Shown: in pieces, positions 1 to 10,550 of the stretch
How the letters are laid out: each line of letters begins with the position of its first letter
How positions within the stretch are numbered: the first letter of the stretch is position 1
Assembly: GCF_003545805.1 (NCBI RefSeq)
Contig: NZ_NMQR01000016.1
Coordinates: 35,630 to 99,629 of the forward strand
Length of the DNA stretch: 64,000 bases
Source: Photorhabdus sp. CRCIA-P01
GTDB taxonomy: Bacteria; Pseudomonadota; Gammaproteobacteria; Enterobacterales; Enterobacteriaceae
Direction of reading: 5' to 3'
Notes under the pieces: model-generated
What the model was told of the DNA's origin: nothing
Databases searched by the model: none
Seen by the model: only the letters and a program-made list of their open reading frames with translations
Translations under genes and position numbers: made by a program

Positions 1-1617
1 CGGGCGAAACAGGCATTACGGCTCGGATTAGTAGATGATGCTGTGCCGTTGGATATTCTGCTGGACATTGCTATCGAAAAAGTCAAAAAGGGTGTTCCTG
101 TACGTAAACCTTTGCCGTGGCAACAGCGGCTATTAGTTGGCCCTATGGGAAGATACTTTTTATTTAATATCGTTCGTAAAAAGACACTGGCGAAAACTCG
201 CGGGCATTATCCTGCACCTGAACGAATTATTGATGTTGTCAAAGAAGGTCTTGAGAAAGGCATGAGCCAAGGTTTACGGGCTGAGGCGGTGGCATTTGGT
301 GAGCTGGCGATGACACGGGAATCTGTTGCTTTACGTAATCTGTTTTTTGCTGCAACTTCGTTGAAGAATGAAACGGGTTCATCAGAGAAGCCGGCAGAAA
401 TCAAGCGCGTTGGCATATTAGGTGGTGGTTTGATGGGCGGAGGAATTGCGAATGTAACAGCCACCCGTGGCAAACTACCGGTGCGGATTAAAGATATTAA
501 TGAGAAGGGTATTAGCCAGGTACTGAAATATACTTGGGATTTGTTGTCCAAACGGGTAAAGCAAAAACGGCTACGTCCGGCAGAGCGTGCTCAGCAAATG
601 ATGCTGATTTCAGGAACGACGGATTATCGTGGTTTCGGACAAACCGATATTGTTGTTGAGGCCGTTTTTGAGGATTTGTCACTGAAACAGCAAATGGTGG
701 CAGAAATTGAAACGAATGCTAAATCAGAAACCATATTTGCATCTAATACATCTTCGCTACCTATCCATCAGATTGCTGAAAAAGCCCAACGACCAGAGCA
801 GGTTATTGGTCTGCATTATTTTAGTCCAGTGGATAAGATGCCGCTGGTGGAAGTTATTCCGCATCAAGGGACTAGTGAGAAAACGATTGCTACAGTTGTT
901 GCTTTGGCGAAGAAACAGGGTAAAACCGCTATCGTGGTAGGTGATAAAGCCGGATTTTATGTAAACCGGATTCTTGTCCCTTATATTAGTGAGGCCGCGC
1001 ATTGCCTGGTAGCAGGAGAACCCATTGATCATATCGATGGGGCACTGGTTAATTTTGGTTTTCCGGTAGGGCCAATTAATTTATTAGATGAGGTAGGCAT
1101 TGATGTTGGTACCAAAATCATGCCGATTCTGGTAGAACAACTGGGTCCGCGTTTTGCTGCACCTGAATCTCTCGATGTGATACTGAAAGATGGTCGTAAG
1201 GGTAGGAAAAATGGCCGTGGTTTCTATTTATATGCCTCAGAGTCCAGAAAATTCTGGCAATTTGGTAAGAAAGGCAAAAAAGTTGATAGCTCAATTTATA
1301 CTTTGCTGAATATAACACCTGAGTCGCATATGCTCTCGTCAGAAATTGCCCAGCGTTGTGTGATGCTAATGCTTAATGAAGCTGTTCGTTGTCTGGATGA
1401 AGGCATTATCAGAAGTCCACGTGATGGTGATATTGGGGCGGTATTTGGCATTGGTTTTCCGCCATTCTTTGGTGGCCCATTCCGTTATATTGATAGTCTT
1501 GGTTGTGCCAGAGTAGTGGAGATTCTGCGTAGGCTGGAAAGCCAGTATGGAGATAGATTCGTACCTTGTGAGTGTTTAGTAAGAATGGCTGAACAGAATA
1601 AAAGTTTTTATTCATAG
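1..1617 (+). CDS. fadJ: Fatty acid oxidation complex subunit alpha FadJ (5' end outside window)
   Basis: This is the C-terminal part of the bifunctional enoyl-CoA hydratase / 3-hydroxyacyl-CoA dehydrogenase of anaerobic-type beta-oxidation; it works with FadI in the cytoplasm. The frame is open from base 1 ([13 protein letters not shown], the end of the hydratase domain), so the gene begins before the window. A Rossmann NAD-binding motif, [12 protein letters not shown], follows near base 415, then the two 3-hydroxyacyl-CoA dehydrogenase C-terminal domains; [15 protein letters not shown] fits the dehydrogenase family signature. The end is intact and a hairpin lies just after it. In E. coli fadIJ is followed by sixA, exactly as here. 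FadJ is chosen over FadB because of this neighbourhood and the motif details. Confidence 0.95.
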   Translation, partial: RAKQALRLGLVDDAVPLDILLDIAIEKVKKGVPVRKPLPWQQRLLVGPMGRYFLFNIVRKKTLAKTRGHYPAPERIIDVVKEGLEKGMSQGLRAEAVAFGELAMTRESVALRNLFFAATSLKNETGSSEKPAEIKRVGILGGGLMGGGIANVTATRGKLPVRIKDINEKGISQVLKYTWDLLSKRVKQKRLRPAERAQQMMLISGTTDYRGFGQTDIVVEAVFEDLSLKQQMVAEIETNAKSETIFASNTSSLPIHQIAEKAQRPEQVIGLHYFSPVDKMPLVEVIPHQGTSEKTIATVVALAKKQGKTAIVVGDKAGFYVNRILVPYISEAAHCLVAGEPIDHIDGALVNFGFPVGPINLLDEVGIDVGTKIMPILVEQLGPRFAAPESLDVILKDGRKGRKNGRGFYLYASESRKFWQFGKKGKKVDSSIYTLLNITPESHMLSSEIAQRCVMLMLNEAVRCLDEGIIRSPRDGDIGAVFGIGFPPFFGGPFRYIDSLGCARVVEILRRLESQYGDRFVPCECLVRMAEQNKSFYS

Positions 1618-1641
1618 CGGCCTGTATTGATGAAAAAATGA

Positions 1642-1680
1642 ATTCCGGTGTCATTGAGGTGCCGGAATCGTTATATTTTT
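1642..1680 (+). terminator. Rho-independent terminator after fadJ
   Basis: An inverted repeat ATTCCGG...CCGGAAT (arms 1642-1648 and 1662-1668) is followed by the T-rich tail TTATATTTTT. It sits 25 bases after the fadJ stop and before the sixA leader, so it fits the end of the fadIJ transcript. The remaining bases up to sixA (about 250) hold no recognisable gene. Confidence 0.6.
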
Positions 1681-1931
1681 ATAAAAAAGATCTCTTTTAG
1701 TAAAAACCGTCGTAAACTTTCGTCCAATGCCCGATAAGGTGGGGAGTAGTCACATTAAAGCAACATCCATTGGGTTGTCGTATTTGTTTTTGTTTTGAGT
1801 AGAATGCTTGTTCACCATGTCATGTCTGAAATGGTTTTTGTAGTAACAATTTTTATTGTATAACTCAAGTTGAGATTACTGATATTTATTAGCAGTAGGA
1901 TAACTGCATTTACTCATTCATACGGTGGACT

Positions 1932-2414
1932 ATGCAAATTTTTATTATGCGTCATGGTGACGCGGCTTTAGATGCAATGAGCGATGCTGCCCGGCAACTG
2001 ACTCCTCGCGGTTGTGATGAATCGCAAAAAATGGCTTGTTGGTTAGCACAGCAAAAGCATCAGATTGATCTTGTATTGGTGAGTCCTTATATTCGCGCTG
2101 AACAGACGTTACAGATTGTTCGTAAATCCCTATCTTTACCGGATGGTGAAGAAGTGCTGTTGGGGTTAACGCCGTCAGGTGATGCTGCTACGGTGAGCAG
2201 TTATCTCCAGTTTCTTGCTGAACAAGGTCATAACGCTGTTTTGGTTGTCTCTCACTTACCATTAGTCAGCTATTTAGTTGCTGAGCTATGTCCAGCAGAA
2301 ACACCACCGATGTTTGCAACTTCTGCAATGATATGCGTGGATTTAAACAGCCAGACTGGCAAAGGTACTCTTGTCTGGCAGGTCAGCCCGTCTCAATTGG
2401 CAGCAAAAGCCTAA
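1932..2414 (+). CDS. sixA: Phosphohistidine phosphatase SixA
   Basis: SixA removes phosphate from phosphohistidine residues; in E. coli its targets are reported to be phosphotransfer (HPt/PTSNtr) proteins. The 160-residue protein starts with the histidine-phosphatase signature MRHGD (R7, H8, G9), and a second conserved histidine occurs in VVSHLPLVSYLV, as in the short RHG-only branch of the histidine phosphatase superfamily. Length matches E. coli SixA (161 residues). A GGTGGA sequence precedes the ATG. It is convergent with smrB, with 20 bases between the two stops. Confidence 0.93.
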   Translation: MQIFIMRHGDAALDAMSDAARQLTPRGCDESQKMACWLAQQKHQIDLVLVSPYIRAEQTLQIVRKSLSLPDGEEVLLGLTPSGDAATVSSYLQFLAEQGHNAVLVVSHLPLVSYLVAELCPAETPPMFATSAMICVDLNSQTGKGTLVWQVSPSQLAAKA

Positions 2415-2434
2415 TAATTCAGCGGCATATTGGC

Positions 2435-2971
2435 TCAGGGCTCATCAAGTTCGATAAGCATCAATAGTGCGGCGTTACCTCCCCATTCCTTTGGTGCTTG
2501 ATAGAAGGCTATGATATCTGGGTGTTGGGCTAGCCACAGAGGTGTTTGTTGCTTGAGAATACGTTTTCCGTGGCCGTGCATGATGCAGGCACAATAGACA
2601 TGTTCACGACGGCAAGCAGCGATCAATGCTCCAATTTCCTGTTTGGCCTGCATTTGAGTTAATCCGTGTAAATCAAGAAACAGTTCTGGCGAATAGTCAC
2701 CTCGACGTAATTTCTTCAATTCATAATGATTTGTATCTCCCCTTACATAACGGGTAGGGCCCTCGGTATCAAGGTTGGGCTGAAATTCATCAGAAAAATA
2801 GTAGCTGGCATCAATTTGTTCTTGCTGAACTCGTTCAGGGGCAATATAGCTGATTTTTTTTCTTCTGGGAGAATGTAAGACGGTATCCTGGTTGATGCGT
2901 TTGGTGCCTGCTACCGATTGTTGAAATAAGTGAATTTCTTCCTCATTTAGGGGGTATTTATTTTTCATCAT
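2435..2971 (-). CDS. smrB: Smr-domain endonuclease SmrB (ribosome rescue factor)
   Basis: SmrB (formerly YfcN) is a small MutS-related (Smr) domain nuclease that is recruited to collided ribosomes and cuts the mRNA between them. The C-terminal Smr domain shows DLHG at about residues 100-103 and HGHGK at 132-136, both catalytic/diagnostic motifs; the basic N-terminal stretch RRKKI is also as in the family. Length 178 is near the usual 183. Two adjacent Met codons (2971 and 2968) are both possible starts. In E. coli smrB is divergent from prmB; here about 10.8 kb (hut and other genes) separates them. Confidence 0.93.
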   Translation of the reverse strand: MMKNKYPLNEEEIHLFQQSVAGTKRINQDTVLHSPRRKKISYIAPERVQQEQIDASYYFSDEFQPNLDTEGPTRYVRGDTNHYELKKLRRGDYSPELFLDLHGLTQMQAKQEIGALIAACRREHVYCACIMHGHGKRILKQQTPLWLAQHPDIIAFYQAPKEWGGNAALLMLIELDEP

Positions 2972-3147
2972 TGCTCAGTTAATTAAACCATTTTGTGACA
3001 AGTGTACTGCATCTTTTTAACTATTAAACCTGATTATGTTTAATAAAACCTGATTTTACCGAGTTTGTGCTTTAAAAATGTTGATAAGAAGGTATATCCA
3101 GGTAGTTAATAAAATAATTTGACAATGACAGTTGGTTGGAAAATAAA

Positions 3148-3157
3148 TGTATATACA
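3148..3157. promoter_or_regulatory. Probable HutC operator upstream of hutI
   Basis: The perfect 10-bp palindrome TGTATATACA lies 48 bases before the hutI start. The same palindrome occurs upstream of hutU at 8809. HutC-family GntR regulators bind TGTATA/TATACA-type palindromes in hut promoters of Klebsiella and Pseudomonas. Binding here is inferred from sequence and context only. Confidence 0.65.
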
Positions 3158-3204
3158 ATTAAAAACCTGATTTATCAGATACAGACCAATACAGGATGCT
3201 GATC

Positions 3205-4443
3205 ATGGTAATAGAACTGCGTGATACTGATATCATCTGGCGTAATGCAAGACTGGCAACAATGGATCCTGCTGTCAATGCAGCTTACGGATTATTAAAA
3301 GAATATGATCTTGTGGTGCGTGATGACAAAATTTTAGGCATTTTGCCTACAGCAACATTACAGACGAGTTGCTGTCAGGTAATTGATGTCCAACAACGCC
3401 TGATTACCCCTGGTTTAATCGATTGTCACACCCATTTAGTGTTTGGTGGCAACCGGGCTTATGAGTGGGAGCAGCGTTTAAATGGTATGTCTTATGCTGA
3501 ACTCAGCGCTCAGGGAGGGGGGATTAATGCGACAGTTTCTGCAACTCGAGCTAGTTCTCTTGAACAACTTGAACGCTCTGCTCAGCAGCGTCTTGCTGCA
3601 TTTATGGCCGAAGGTGTCACCACTATTGAGATTAAATCGGGTTATGGATTAAATCTGGAAAATGAAGAAAAGTTGCTGCAGGTTGCGCAGCACTTGGCGC
3701 GACAAAATCCGATCGAGATCAGCCCCACATTGCTTGCTGCTCATACTTGTCCACCTGAATATAAGCATAATCCCGATGCTTATATGGATCTGATTTGCGA
3801 AGATATCCTTCCACAACTTTGGCAAAAAGGGCTGTTCGAGGCAGTAGATATTTTTTGTGAAAGCGTAGGATTTAATCTGACACAAACTGAGCGGCTCTTT
3901 CAGGAAGCACAGCGTTGGCACATTCCAGTGAAAGGTCATGTGGAGCAGTTATCTCATTTAGGCGGGAGTGAATTAGTCGCTCGCTATCATGGTCTTTCTG
4001 TGGATCATATTGAATATTTAGATCAGGCGGGAGTTAAGGCGCTTAGTCACAGTGGTACGGTAGCCGTTTTGCTTCCTGGTGCGTTCTACTTTTTGCAGGA
4101 AACACAGCGCCCTCCTATTGATTTATTGCGGCAATTTAACGTGCCGATAGCCGTATCTACTGATTTTAATCCTGGAACCAGCCCATTTGCTTCTTTGCGA
4201 ATGGCCATGAATATGGCATGTGTCCAATTTGGATTGACTCCTGAAGAGGTATGGTTAGGTGTAACCCGACATGCGGCTCGTGCATTGGGCAGAGAACAGC
4301 GTCATGGACAGTTGCGTGCAGGAGCTTACGCCGATTTTGTTGTCTGGGATGCAGAAAATCCCGTTGATATTTTTTATGAGTTGGGTCATAACCCTTTGAA
4401 TACCAGAGTGTTTCGTGGCGTTATGACTCATTCCAGCATATAA
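3205..4443 (+). CDS. hutI: Imidazolonepropionase HutI
   Basis: HutI hydrolyses 4-imidazolone-5-propionate to N-formimidoyl-L-glutamate, the third step of histidine breakdown. It belongs to the amidohydrolase fold: the metal-binding [10 protein letters not shown] motif (H75, H77), the later GHVEQ and HIEY segments and the STDFNPG aspartate motif are all present. The start at 3205 is preferred over an in-frame ATG at 3196 because AGGA at 3193-3196 then lies 8 bases upstream; this gives 412 residues starting MVIELRDTD, in line with the family. It is the first gene of hutI-hutG-hutC and follows a putative HutC operator. Confidence 0.95.
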   Translation: MVIELRDTDIIWRNARLATMDPAVNAAYGLLKEYDLVVRDDKILGILPTATLQTSCCQVIDVQQRLITPGLIDCHTHLVFGGNRAYEWEQRLNGMSYAELSAQGGGINATVSATRASSLEQLERSAQQRLAAFMAEGVTTIEIKSGYGLNLENEEKLLQVAQHLARQNPIEISPTLLAAHTCPPEYKHNPDAYMDLICEDILPQLWQKGLFEAVDIFCESVGFNLTQTERLFQEAQRWHIPVKGHVEQLSHLGGSELVARYHGLSVDHIEYLDQAGVKALSHSGTVAVLLPGAFYFLQETQRPPIDLLRQFNVPIAVSTDFNPGTSPFASLRMAMNMACVQFGLTPEEVWLGVTRHAARALGREQRHGQLRAGAYADFVVWDAENPVDIFYELGHNPLNTRVFRGVMTHSSI

Positions 4444-4460
4444 CGGATAAGGAGCGGTAA

Positions 4461-5417
4461 ATGAATTTATGGCATGCTACTTCGCCGACTATTTGGCAAG
4501 GACGAAATGATTTGGCGGAAGCGGATAATGCACTACGGCTTTTTCAAACAGTTAAACTATCTCCGTATTTTACGCCGGAAGAATTTTCTCACTATATCGC
4601 TCTATTAGGGTTTGAATGTGATGAAGGTGTAAAGCGCAATCAGGGAAGGCCAGGGGCCAATCAAGGCCCCGATTATTTGCGGCGGTCATTGGCAAATATG
4701 GCTAGTCATAAAGGGCATGATAGATTGGTGGATTTGGGAAGCATTCGTGCTAATCCCAATCAATTGAATGAAGCACAACAAGCCTTGTCTGATGCCGTTA
4801 TCCAATGTCAACGTCAGAATGTACGTACTTTGGTATTGGGTGGTGGACATGAAACGGCTTTTGCTCATGGTGTTGGAGTTTATGATGCTTTTCCCCATCA
4901 ACGTGTTGGTATTATTAACTTTGATGCTCATCTCGATTTACGGCGGTCGCCGCAGCCCACTTCTGGTACACCATTTCGTCAACTTGCTGAATATTGTCAG
5001 CAACATCAACGTCTATTTCACTATACTTGCATTGGCGCAAGTTTGGCGTCTAACACGCAGGCATTGGTGGATGAAGCCAATCGCTTGAACGCTACGATTA
5101 TCTGGGATAATCAATGTCGTGAAACTATGCTGGACAAGGTGCAACAGCAGATACAAGATATACTCCAGCAAGTTGATTTGATTTACATGACGATTGATTT
5201 GGATGTATTACCTGCTTATCAGATGCCAGCAGTCTCTGCGCCAGCCGCATTGGGGCTGCCATTGGAGCGCCTTCTGCAATTAATTCAGCCAATTTGTCAG
5301 AGTGGTAAACTACAGGCGGCTGATTTGGTTGAGCTTAATCCAATATTTGATATACAAGGTATAGGTGGAAGAGCAGCAGCACGTCTTGCCTGGCAGTTAG
5401 CACATTGGTGGTATTGA
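4461..5417 (+). CDS. hutG: Formimidoylglutamase HutG
   Basis: HutG hydrolyses N-formimidoyl-L-glutamate to glutamate and formamide, ending the four-enzyme histidine pathway. It is an arginase/ureohydrolase-fold enzyme: Mn ligands are visible in GGGHET (H130), DAHLDLR (D155, H157, D159) and TIDLDVLP (D246, D248). The 318-residue length is standard. A strong ribosome site, AAGGAG, precedes the ATG and the gap from hutI is only 17 bases, so the two are surely co-transcribed. Ending with the one-step formamide-releasing enzyme matches the enterobacterial pathway variant. Confidence 0.95.
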   Translation: MNLWHATSPTIWQGRNDLAEADNALRLFQTVKLSPYFTPEEFSHYIALLGFECDEGVKRNQGRPGANQGPDYLRRSLANMASHKGHDRLVDLGSIRANPNQLNEAQQALSDAVIQCQRQNVRTLVLGGGHETAFAHGVGVYDAFPHQRVGIINFDAHLDLRRSPQPTSGTPFRQLAEYCQQHQRLFHYTCIGASLASNTQALVDEANRLNATIIWDNQCRETMLDKVQQQIQDILQQVDLIYMTIDLDVLPAYQMPAVSAPAALGLPLERLLQLIQPICQSGKLQAADLVELNPIFDIQGIGGRAAARLAWQLAHWWY

Positions 5418-5522
5418 TTATCTAAAATAACAGTACTATTGTGTTTTCTATTTTGGCAAAGATAGCTTGATAAAGTGAGTGTAATTAATCACTTAACATT
5501 TTTACAGCATAAGGAATTAATT

Positions 5523-6254
5523 GTGACAACGCACTTATCAGGATCATTTGCCAAACCTGCGCCTCTGTATGCCAAAGTGAAACAATCCATCATTGAAAAA
5601 ATCTACACTGGTGAATGGAAATCAAATGATCGTGTTCCCTCTGAAGCTGAATTAGTTAAACAGTTTAACTGTAGCCGTATGACTGCTAACCGTGCGCTGC
5701 GTGAGTTGACCGCTGAAGGACTATTAGTACGGCTGCAAGGTGTGGGATCGTTTGTCGCTGAACCGAAGGGGCAATCCGCGCTGTTCGAAATTCACAGCAT
5801 TGCTGATGAGATTTCAGCTCGTTCTCATCAGCATCGCTGTAAAATATTAAAATTATCTGAACTGGATGCGGATGTGAAACAGGCCGCTGAATTGGACATT
5901 ATTGTTGGTACGCCGATTTATCATTCGGTTATTGCCCATTATGAAAACGATGTGCCTGTTCAGATAGAAGATCGTTATGTCAATGCTCAAGCGGTGCCTG
6001 ATTATTTGCAACAGGATTTTACGAAACTTACGCCACACGATTATTTGTCAATGATTGCACCTCTAACGGAAGGTGAACACATTGTGGAAGCTATTGCTGG
6101 CGATCCTCGATCTTGCAAGTTGTTGCAAATTGAGTCAGGGGCTCCCTGTTTATTAATTAGTCGCCGAACTTGGTCGACGCATTACACTGTTTCCAGTGCC
6201 AGACTATTATTTCCCGGTAATCGGTATAAATTGAAAGGACGTTTCAGCTCATAG
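5523..6254 (+). CDS. hutC: Histidine utilisation repressor HutC
   Basis: HutC represses the hut genes until urocanate binds it. It has an N-terminal GntR winged helix (YAKVKQSIIEKIYTG...RVPSEAELVKQFNCSRMTANRALREL) and a C-terminal UTRA effector domain ending in the typical SRRTWS...ARLLFPG segment. A GTG start at 5523 is chosen because AAGGA lies 7 bases upstream (5511-5515); an in-frame GTG at 5475 has no ribosome site. This gives 243 residues, close to the usual length. It ends only 8 bases from the convergent HAD gene. The two TGTATATACA palindromes upstream of hutI and hutU are its likely targets. Confidence 0.93.
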   Translation: MTTHLSGSFAKPAPLYAKVKQSIIEKIYTGEWKSNDRVPSEAELVKQFNCSRMTANRALRELTAEGLLVRLQGVGSFVAEPKGQSALFEIHSIADEISARSHQHRCKILKLSELDADVKQAAELDIIVGTPIYHSVIAHYENDVPVQIEDRYVNAQAVPDYLQQDFTKLTPHDYLSMIAPLTEGEHIVEAIAGDPRSCKLLQIESGAPCLLISRRTWSTHYTVSSARLLFPGNRYKLKGRFSS

Positions 6255-6262
6255 CTATATCT

Positions 6263-6907
6263 TTATGACTCACAACTGATTTTTTTCCGTATGAGCTGAT
6301 AGGGTTGCCATAGATCATTACCTTCATAATGGATTAATGCGATTTCACGTATTTTATCCGTCCCATTTATGGCAACCGTATTGGTAAGAGCATTAAATAA
6401 GGGGATGTCAGAGCCAGAATCACCATAGGCAACACATTTTTCCAAATTTAGCCCATGTTCCTGTATATATTTTTTCACTATCTGTAATTTACTTTCGGGC
6501 GTTAATATCTGTTCTGGATCAACTTTTTCACGAAAAGGTAAAGCAGGAAAATTTGATGCAACAACAATATCAACCCCAAATTTTTCTAAATGTCGGGCGA
6601 AAAAATCTGGTGACAGGGTAATGACCATAGAGGTTTCACCTTTGGTTCTGATATCGTCAAAAACCTCTTTTATTCCTCCAATCCACGGTGAGGCATGAAA
6701 AACTTTAGCAACGTCAGCGTACTGCAAGTTTGACCATAGAAGTTGTAATTCAGCGGCAAATTTTTTGGTATCCATATTTCCTTGAGAAAATTGTTTTTCC
6801 AGCAGATGAAGTTCTGTCAGGCAATTCATTGTACGGGCAATTTCCAGACTTGCTGTGGTTCCTCTGAGAAGAGTGCCATCCATATCAAAAACATGTAATA
6901 CTTTCAT
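6263..6907 (-). CDS. HAD-superfamily (SerB-like subclass IB) phosphatase
   Basis: The protein has HAD motif I as DMDGT (D8 nucleophile, D10), motif II in VITLSPDFF, a lysine in the REKVDPEQ region and motif III as AYGDSGSDIPLF. This arrangement is that of phosphoserine-phosphatase-like HAD-IB enzymes, so it probably dephosphorylates a small metabolite; the substrate cannot be read from the sequence. It is 214 residues with no signal peptide or membrane segment. It lies 113 bases downstream of the FAD oxidoreductase gene on the same strand and probably shares its transcript. The pair interrupts the hut cluster, between hutC and hutU, on the opposite strand. Confidence 0.8.
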   Translation of the reverse strand: MKVLHVFDMDGTLLRGTTASLEIARTMNCLTELHLLEKQFSQGNMDTKKFAAELQLLWSNLQYADVAKVFHASPWIGGIKEVFDDIRTKGETSMVITLSPDFFARHLEKFGVDIVVASNFPALPFREKVDPEQILTPESKLQIVKKYIQEHGLNLEKCVAYGDSGSDIPLFNALTNTVAINGTDKIREIALIHYEGNDLWQPYQLIRKKISCES

Positions 6908-7020
6908 AATAAACCTAAGGAATTTTTTCGTTATAGGGATAGGTTAAATTTGTTCGTGATGGTAAACATATAGGGATTACCTATCTTAGTAATCCCCCGC
7001 TTATTCAGCTAGCTCACGAA

Positions 7021-8295
7021 TTAGGCGGCTTCTACTGCCAAGGTCTTAAGAACCGCTGAGGCGGCATAGTGGCCACTAATCATTGCAGCAACAATACCTC
7101 TGAAAATTCCACAAGCGTCGCCTGCAACCCATACAGGATAATGGGAGGTTTCCAGGCTTAAATCGCCATCAAGACTGGGATACCAACCGACACCTTCCAA
7201 TGTAGGGCCGACGATATGCGTATTTTCGTGATCGATTTCGGGAAATTTTTTAATGATATTACGCAATCCTTGCAACATCTTATCGAATAGCTCTTCGCCA
7301 TAAATAGAGACAAGTTGTGTAATTATGTGAGCATTCCCTGCTAATATATCTTGTACTTTGATTCTAAAATAAGAATCCTTTTGCTTCATGGCGGAAACAA
7401 CATTGTTGAGTGTTCGGTCCGCGATATCTTCATTAAGAATACGTGTATTAAACCCAACATTAGATCGTCCTGTAGAAGGGCCATCAGAATGACCGGAAAC
7501 GGTCCATAAATCTTGTGTTTTTGTTAATACTGTTTCGCCATCCCGGCAAACACAGAAAGTACGCCATTCAATAATGCCATCATCTGACCGAAACTTTAAC
7601 TTCGGGTCGAGTTGCTTCATATTTTTAAAGAATGCTAAATCTTCTTGCTGTTCAATGCGGAACCCAACTTCTAGCCGATTGAAAGATTGTTTTTCAACCA
7701 GATTAGCAATCTCTAATGGACCAAATCTTCCACTAGCTAAAATGATTCGTCGGCATTCAATTTGATAAGTATTGGCATATTTGTCTCTTAAATTCATAAT
7801 CAGAGCATCTTTTCTTCTGACGTATTTATAAGACAGGAATTTAGTTTGTGTGATGATATCTGCATCTGCCGTTTGCACCATATCTTCAACCAGATTAATT
7901 CTATCTTCAAGAGACATATAATTAGAGGGATAATCTTTTAATACCCATTCCCCGGAACCTACTGTAAAGTCTTTGGGATTTGTTGGGAATGGTGGTGTGT
8001 CCAGGCCATATGTATTTAGTGTGGTGCATGTCCATTCATAAGCTTGCCGTAATTCCAGTTCATTTGGTAACTCCCAAAGTGCACTGGCAGAAGGAAAAAA
8101 TGAGAATTTTCCATCGGAAAACAGCCCTGCACCACCGTGTCCTTCGGTTATCTCAACGAGATTATCTTTATCACGTTCATGAATAGCTTTGCCATTATCG
8201 ATTAGTACGACTCGTAAACCTTTTCCTTTCAATTTCTGTACCGCAGCTAAACCTGCTGGGCCAGCGCCAATAACAGCGACATCATATACAGACAT
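7021..8295 (-). CDS. FAD-dependent oxidoreductase of unknown substrate
   Basis: An N-terminal dinucleotide-binding motif VIGAGPAGLAA (GxGxxG at residues 10-15) and a second family motif GHGGAGLFSDGKF (about 52-64) resemble the uncharacterised FAD-dependent dehydrogenases grouped with COG2509; a C-terminal VWVAGDACGIFRGI segment closes the FAD site. The start at 8295 is chosen because GGAGGAGAG lies directly upstream; an in-frame ATG at 8340 lacks this. The result is 424 residues, somewhat shorter than many relatives. It precedes the HAD phosphatase gene and both sit inside the hut block. A role in histidine use is not indicated; a biosynthetic or detoxifying role is only a guess. Confidence 0.78.
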   Translation of the reverse strand: MSVYDVAVIGAGPAGLAAVQKLKGKGLRVVLIDNGKAIHERDKDNLVEITEGHGGAGLFSDGKFSFFPSASALWELPNELELRQAYEWTCTTLNTYGLDTPPFPTNPKDFTVGSGEWVLKDYPSNYMSLEDRINLVEDMVQTADADIITQTKFLSYKYVRRKDALIMNLRDKYANTYQIECRRIILASGRFGPLEIANLVEKQSFNRLEVGFRIEQQEDLAFFKNMKQLDPKLKFRSDDGIIEWRTFCVCRDGETVLTKTQDLWTVSGHSDGPSTGRSNVGFNTRILNEDIADRTLNNVVSAMKQKDSYFRIKVQDILAGNAHIITQLVSIYGEELFDKMLQGLRNIIKKFPEIDHENTHIVGPTLEGVGWYPSLDGDLSLETSHYPVWVAGDACGIFRGIVAAMISGHYAASAVLKTLAVEAA

Positions 8296-8660
8296 TTCTC
8301 TCCTCCATTCTTTAGTCAGAATCAATGTTCTTGGGAACATTTTCTATGAGTTGAGCATTGAATTATTTGTTCGGTTTTACGGAGTACATCCCGTTTTTTG
8401 CTAGAAATAGCATTCTATTCCGATGACCTTTATCAAATACGAAACTCTTGGTATCGAAAATAGAGCGTCTAAACTTGCTTTTCTTGCTTTATTTGTCAAT
8501 ACCAAATTATAGGTATTTTTGTTTGTCAAGGATTGAATATTCATTTCGACAAAAAAGATCTGCTAGTAGTGACAGATGTTCCATCCAAAGAGTGATTTTT
8601 GCTAAGTCAAAATAACCTTTTCTTAGTTAAATTATATTTTTGTAAAATTAATGTAAATAA

Positions 8661-8680
8661 TTTGTGACTATAAACACAAA
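8661..8680. promoter_or_regulatory. Near-consensus CRP site upstream of hutU
   Basis: TTTGTGACTATAAACACAAA contains TGTGA-N6-ACACA, differing from the CRP consensus TGTGA-N6-TCACA at one base, with palindromic flanks. hutUH expression is CRP-activated in Klebsiella. The site lies 183 bases before the hutU start in an AT-rich 567-base gap (8296-8862) between divergent genes, so it could also act on the FAD oxidoreductase gene. Confidence 0.5.
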
Positions 8681-8808
8681 AATAAGAAAAACATTATTCC
8701 TTGATAATTAGAAAGAAATAATATTAACAAATTGATTTATAAGAAAATAAGAATAATAACCCTATAAATATGTTATTTTAGTTAACGGTTTGGCCTATTG
8801 AATATACA

Positions 8809-8818
8809 TGTATATACA
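8809..8818. promoter_or_regulatory. Probable HutC operator upstream of hutU
   Basis: This is a second exact copy of the TGTATATACA palindrome, 44 bases before the hutU start, a distance almost identical to that of the copy before hutI (48 bases). Paired placement before both hut transcripts supports a HutC operator. Confidence 0.7.
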
Positions 8819-8862
8819 ACTATACATTTAACAAATATCCAAAGACCAAAAGGAGCCAGATC

Positions 8863-10542
8863 GTGACCGCCCAGAATAGTAAATTTCGTAATGTCAGTAT
8901 CCGGGCACCCAGAGGAACAGAATTAACAGCTAAAAGCTGGTTAACCGAAGCTCCTCTGCGCATGTTAATGAATAATCTTGATCCGGAAGTTGCTGAAAAT
9001 TCTCATGAACTGGTGGTATATGGCGGTATTGGTCGGGCTGCCAGAAACTGGGAATGTTATGACAAGATTGTTGAAACACTGAAAAAGCTGGAAGACGACG
9101 AAACGTTGTTAATCCAATCGGGTAAGCCAGTTGGGGTATTTAAAACCCATAGCAATGCCCCACGGGTGCTTATTGCAAATTCAAATCTGGTACCACACTG
9201 GGCGACCTGGGAACATTTCAACGAGCTGGATGCTAAAGGGCTAGCTATGTATGGCCAAATGACGGCGGGTAGCTGGATCTACATTGGCAGCCAGGGGATT
9301 GTTCAAGGTACTTATGAAACGTTTGTGGAAGCTGGCCGCCAGCATTACAACGGCAATTTACAGGGCCGTTGGGTGTTAACTGCGGGTTTAGGTGGTATGG
9401 GGGGCGCACAACCGCTGGCTGCAACATTGGCTGGAGCATGTTCGCTGAATATTGAATGTCAGCAAAGTAGGATTGATTTCCGTCTGCGTACTGGTTATGT
9501 CGATGAACAAGCCAAAGATCTGGATGACGCCCTGGCCCGGATCGAAAAATACACTCAGGAAGGTAAAGCTATCTCTATTGCACTGTGCGGTAATGCGGCT
9601 GAAATCTTGCCGGAATTAGTTCGTCGTGGTGTACGCCCGGATTTGGTCACTGACCAGACAAGTTCACACGATCCTCTCAATGGCTATCTGCCAAAAAACT
9701 GGGGTTGGGAAGAATATCGCCAACGTGCTATTTCAGCGCCGGCAGAGGTCATCAAAGCAGCAAAAGCTTCAATGGTAGAACATGTTAAGGCAATGTTGAT
9801 TTTCCATAAGCAGGGCATTCCTGTTTTTGATTATGGTAACAATATTCGCCAAATGGCATACGAAGTTGGTGTAGAAAATGCTTTCGATTTTCCTGGTTTT
9901 GTTCCTGCCTATATTCGCCCGTTATTTTGCCGTGGTATCGGGCCCTTCCGTTGGGTAGCACTTTCTGGCGATCCACAGGATATCTATAAAACTGACGCCA
10001 AAGTTAAAGAATTACTCCCCGATGATAAACACTTACATCATTGGCTAGATATGGCTAAGGAACGTATCCGCTTTCAGGGGTTACCTGCTCGTATCTGTTG
10101 GGTTGGTTTAGGGCAACGTGCCAAGCTGGGGTTAGCTTTTAACGAAATGGTACGCAGTGGAGAACTCTCCGCACCCATTGTTATTGGACGTGACCATCTG
10201 GATTCCGGTTCTGTTGCCAGCCCGAATCGCGAGACTGAATCCATGAGTGATGGCTCTGATGCCGTTTCGGACTGGCCGTTGCTAAATGCCTTACTGAATA
10301 CGGCCAGCGGTGCCACCTGGGTTTCTCTGCATCATGGCGGTGGTGTCGGCATGGGTTTCTCACAACATGCCGGTATGGTGATTGTTTGTGATGGAACCGA
10401 TGAAGCCGCAGAACGTATAGCACGGGTGCTGCATAACGATCCAGCCACAGGGGTTATGCGTCATGCTGATGCAGGTTATGAAATCGCCATTCATTGTGCC
10501 AAAGAGCAAGGATTAGACTTGCCGATGTTTAATACAAAATAA
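8863..10542 (+). CDS. hutU: Urocanate hydratase HutU
   Basis: HutU uses tightly bound NAD+ as electrophile to hydrate urocanate to imidazolonepropionate, the second step of histidine degradation. The 559-residue protein is full length (E. coli-type relatives about 557-561) and is colinear with the family: [11 protein letters not shown] near the start, the [12 protein letters not shown] glycine-rich NAD region, [13 protein letters not shown], the FDYGNNIR segment, and the C-terminal [13 protein letters not shown]. Translation starts at GTG with AAAGGAGCC upstream. hutH begins 8 bases after the stop, so the two are one transcript with the permease probably third. Confidence 0.96.
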   Translation: MTAQNSKFRNVSIRAPRGTELTAKSWLTEAPLRMLMNNLDPEVAENSHELVVYGGIGRAARNWECYDKIVETLKKLEDDETLLIQSGKPVGVFKTHSNAPRVLIANSNLVPHWATWEHFNELDAKGLAMYGQMTAGSWIYIGSQGIVQGTYETFVEAGRQHYNGNLQGRWVLTAGLGGMGGAQPLAATLAGACSLNIECQQSRIDFRLRTGYVDEQAKDLDDALARIEKYTQEGKAISIALCGNAAEILPELVRRGVRPDLVTDQTSSHDPLNGYLPKNWGWEEYRQRAISAPAEVIKAAKASMVEHVKAMLIFHKQGIPVFDYGNNIRQMAYEVGVENAFDFPGFVPAYIRPLFCRGIGPFRWVALSGDPQDIYKTDAKVKELLPDDKHLHHWLDMAKERIRFQGLPARICWVGLGQRAKLGLAFNEMVRSGELSAPIVIGRDHLDSGSVASPNRETESMSDGSDAVSDWPLLNALLNTASGATWVSLHHGGGVGMGFSQHAGMVIVCDGTDEAAERIARVLHNDPATGVMRHADAGYEIAIHCAKEQGLDLPMFNTK

Positions 10543-10550
10543 GGAACATT

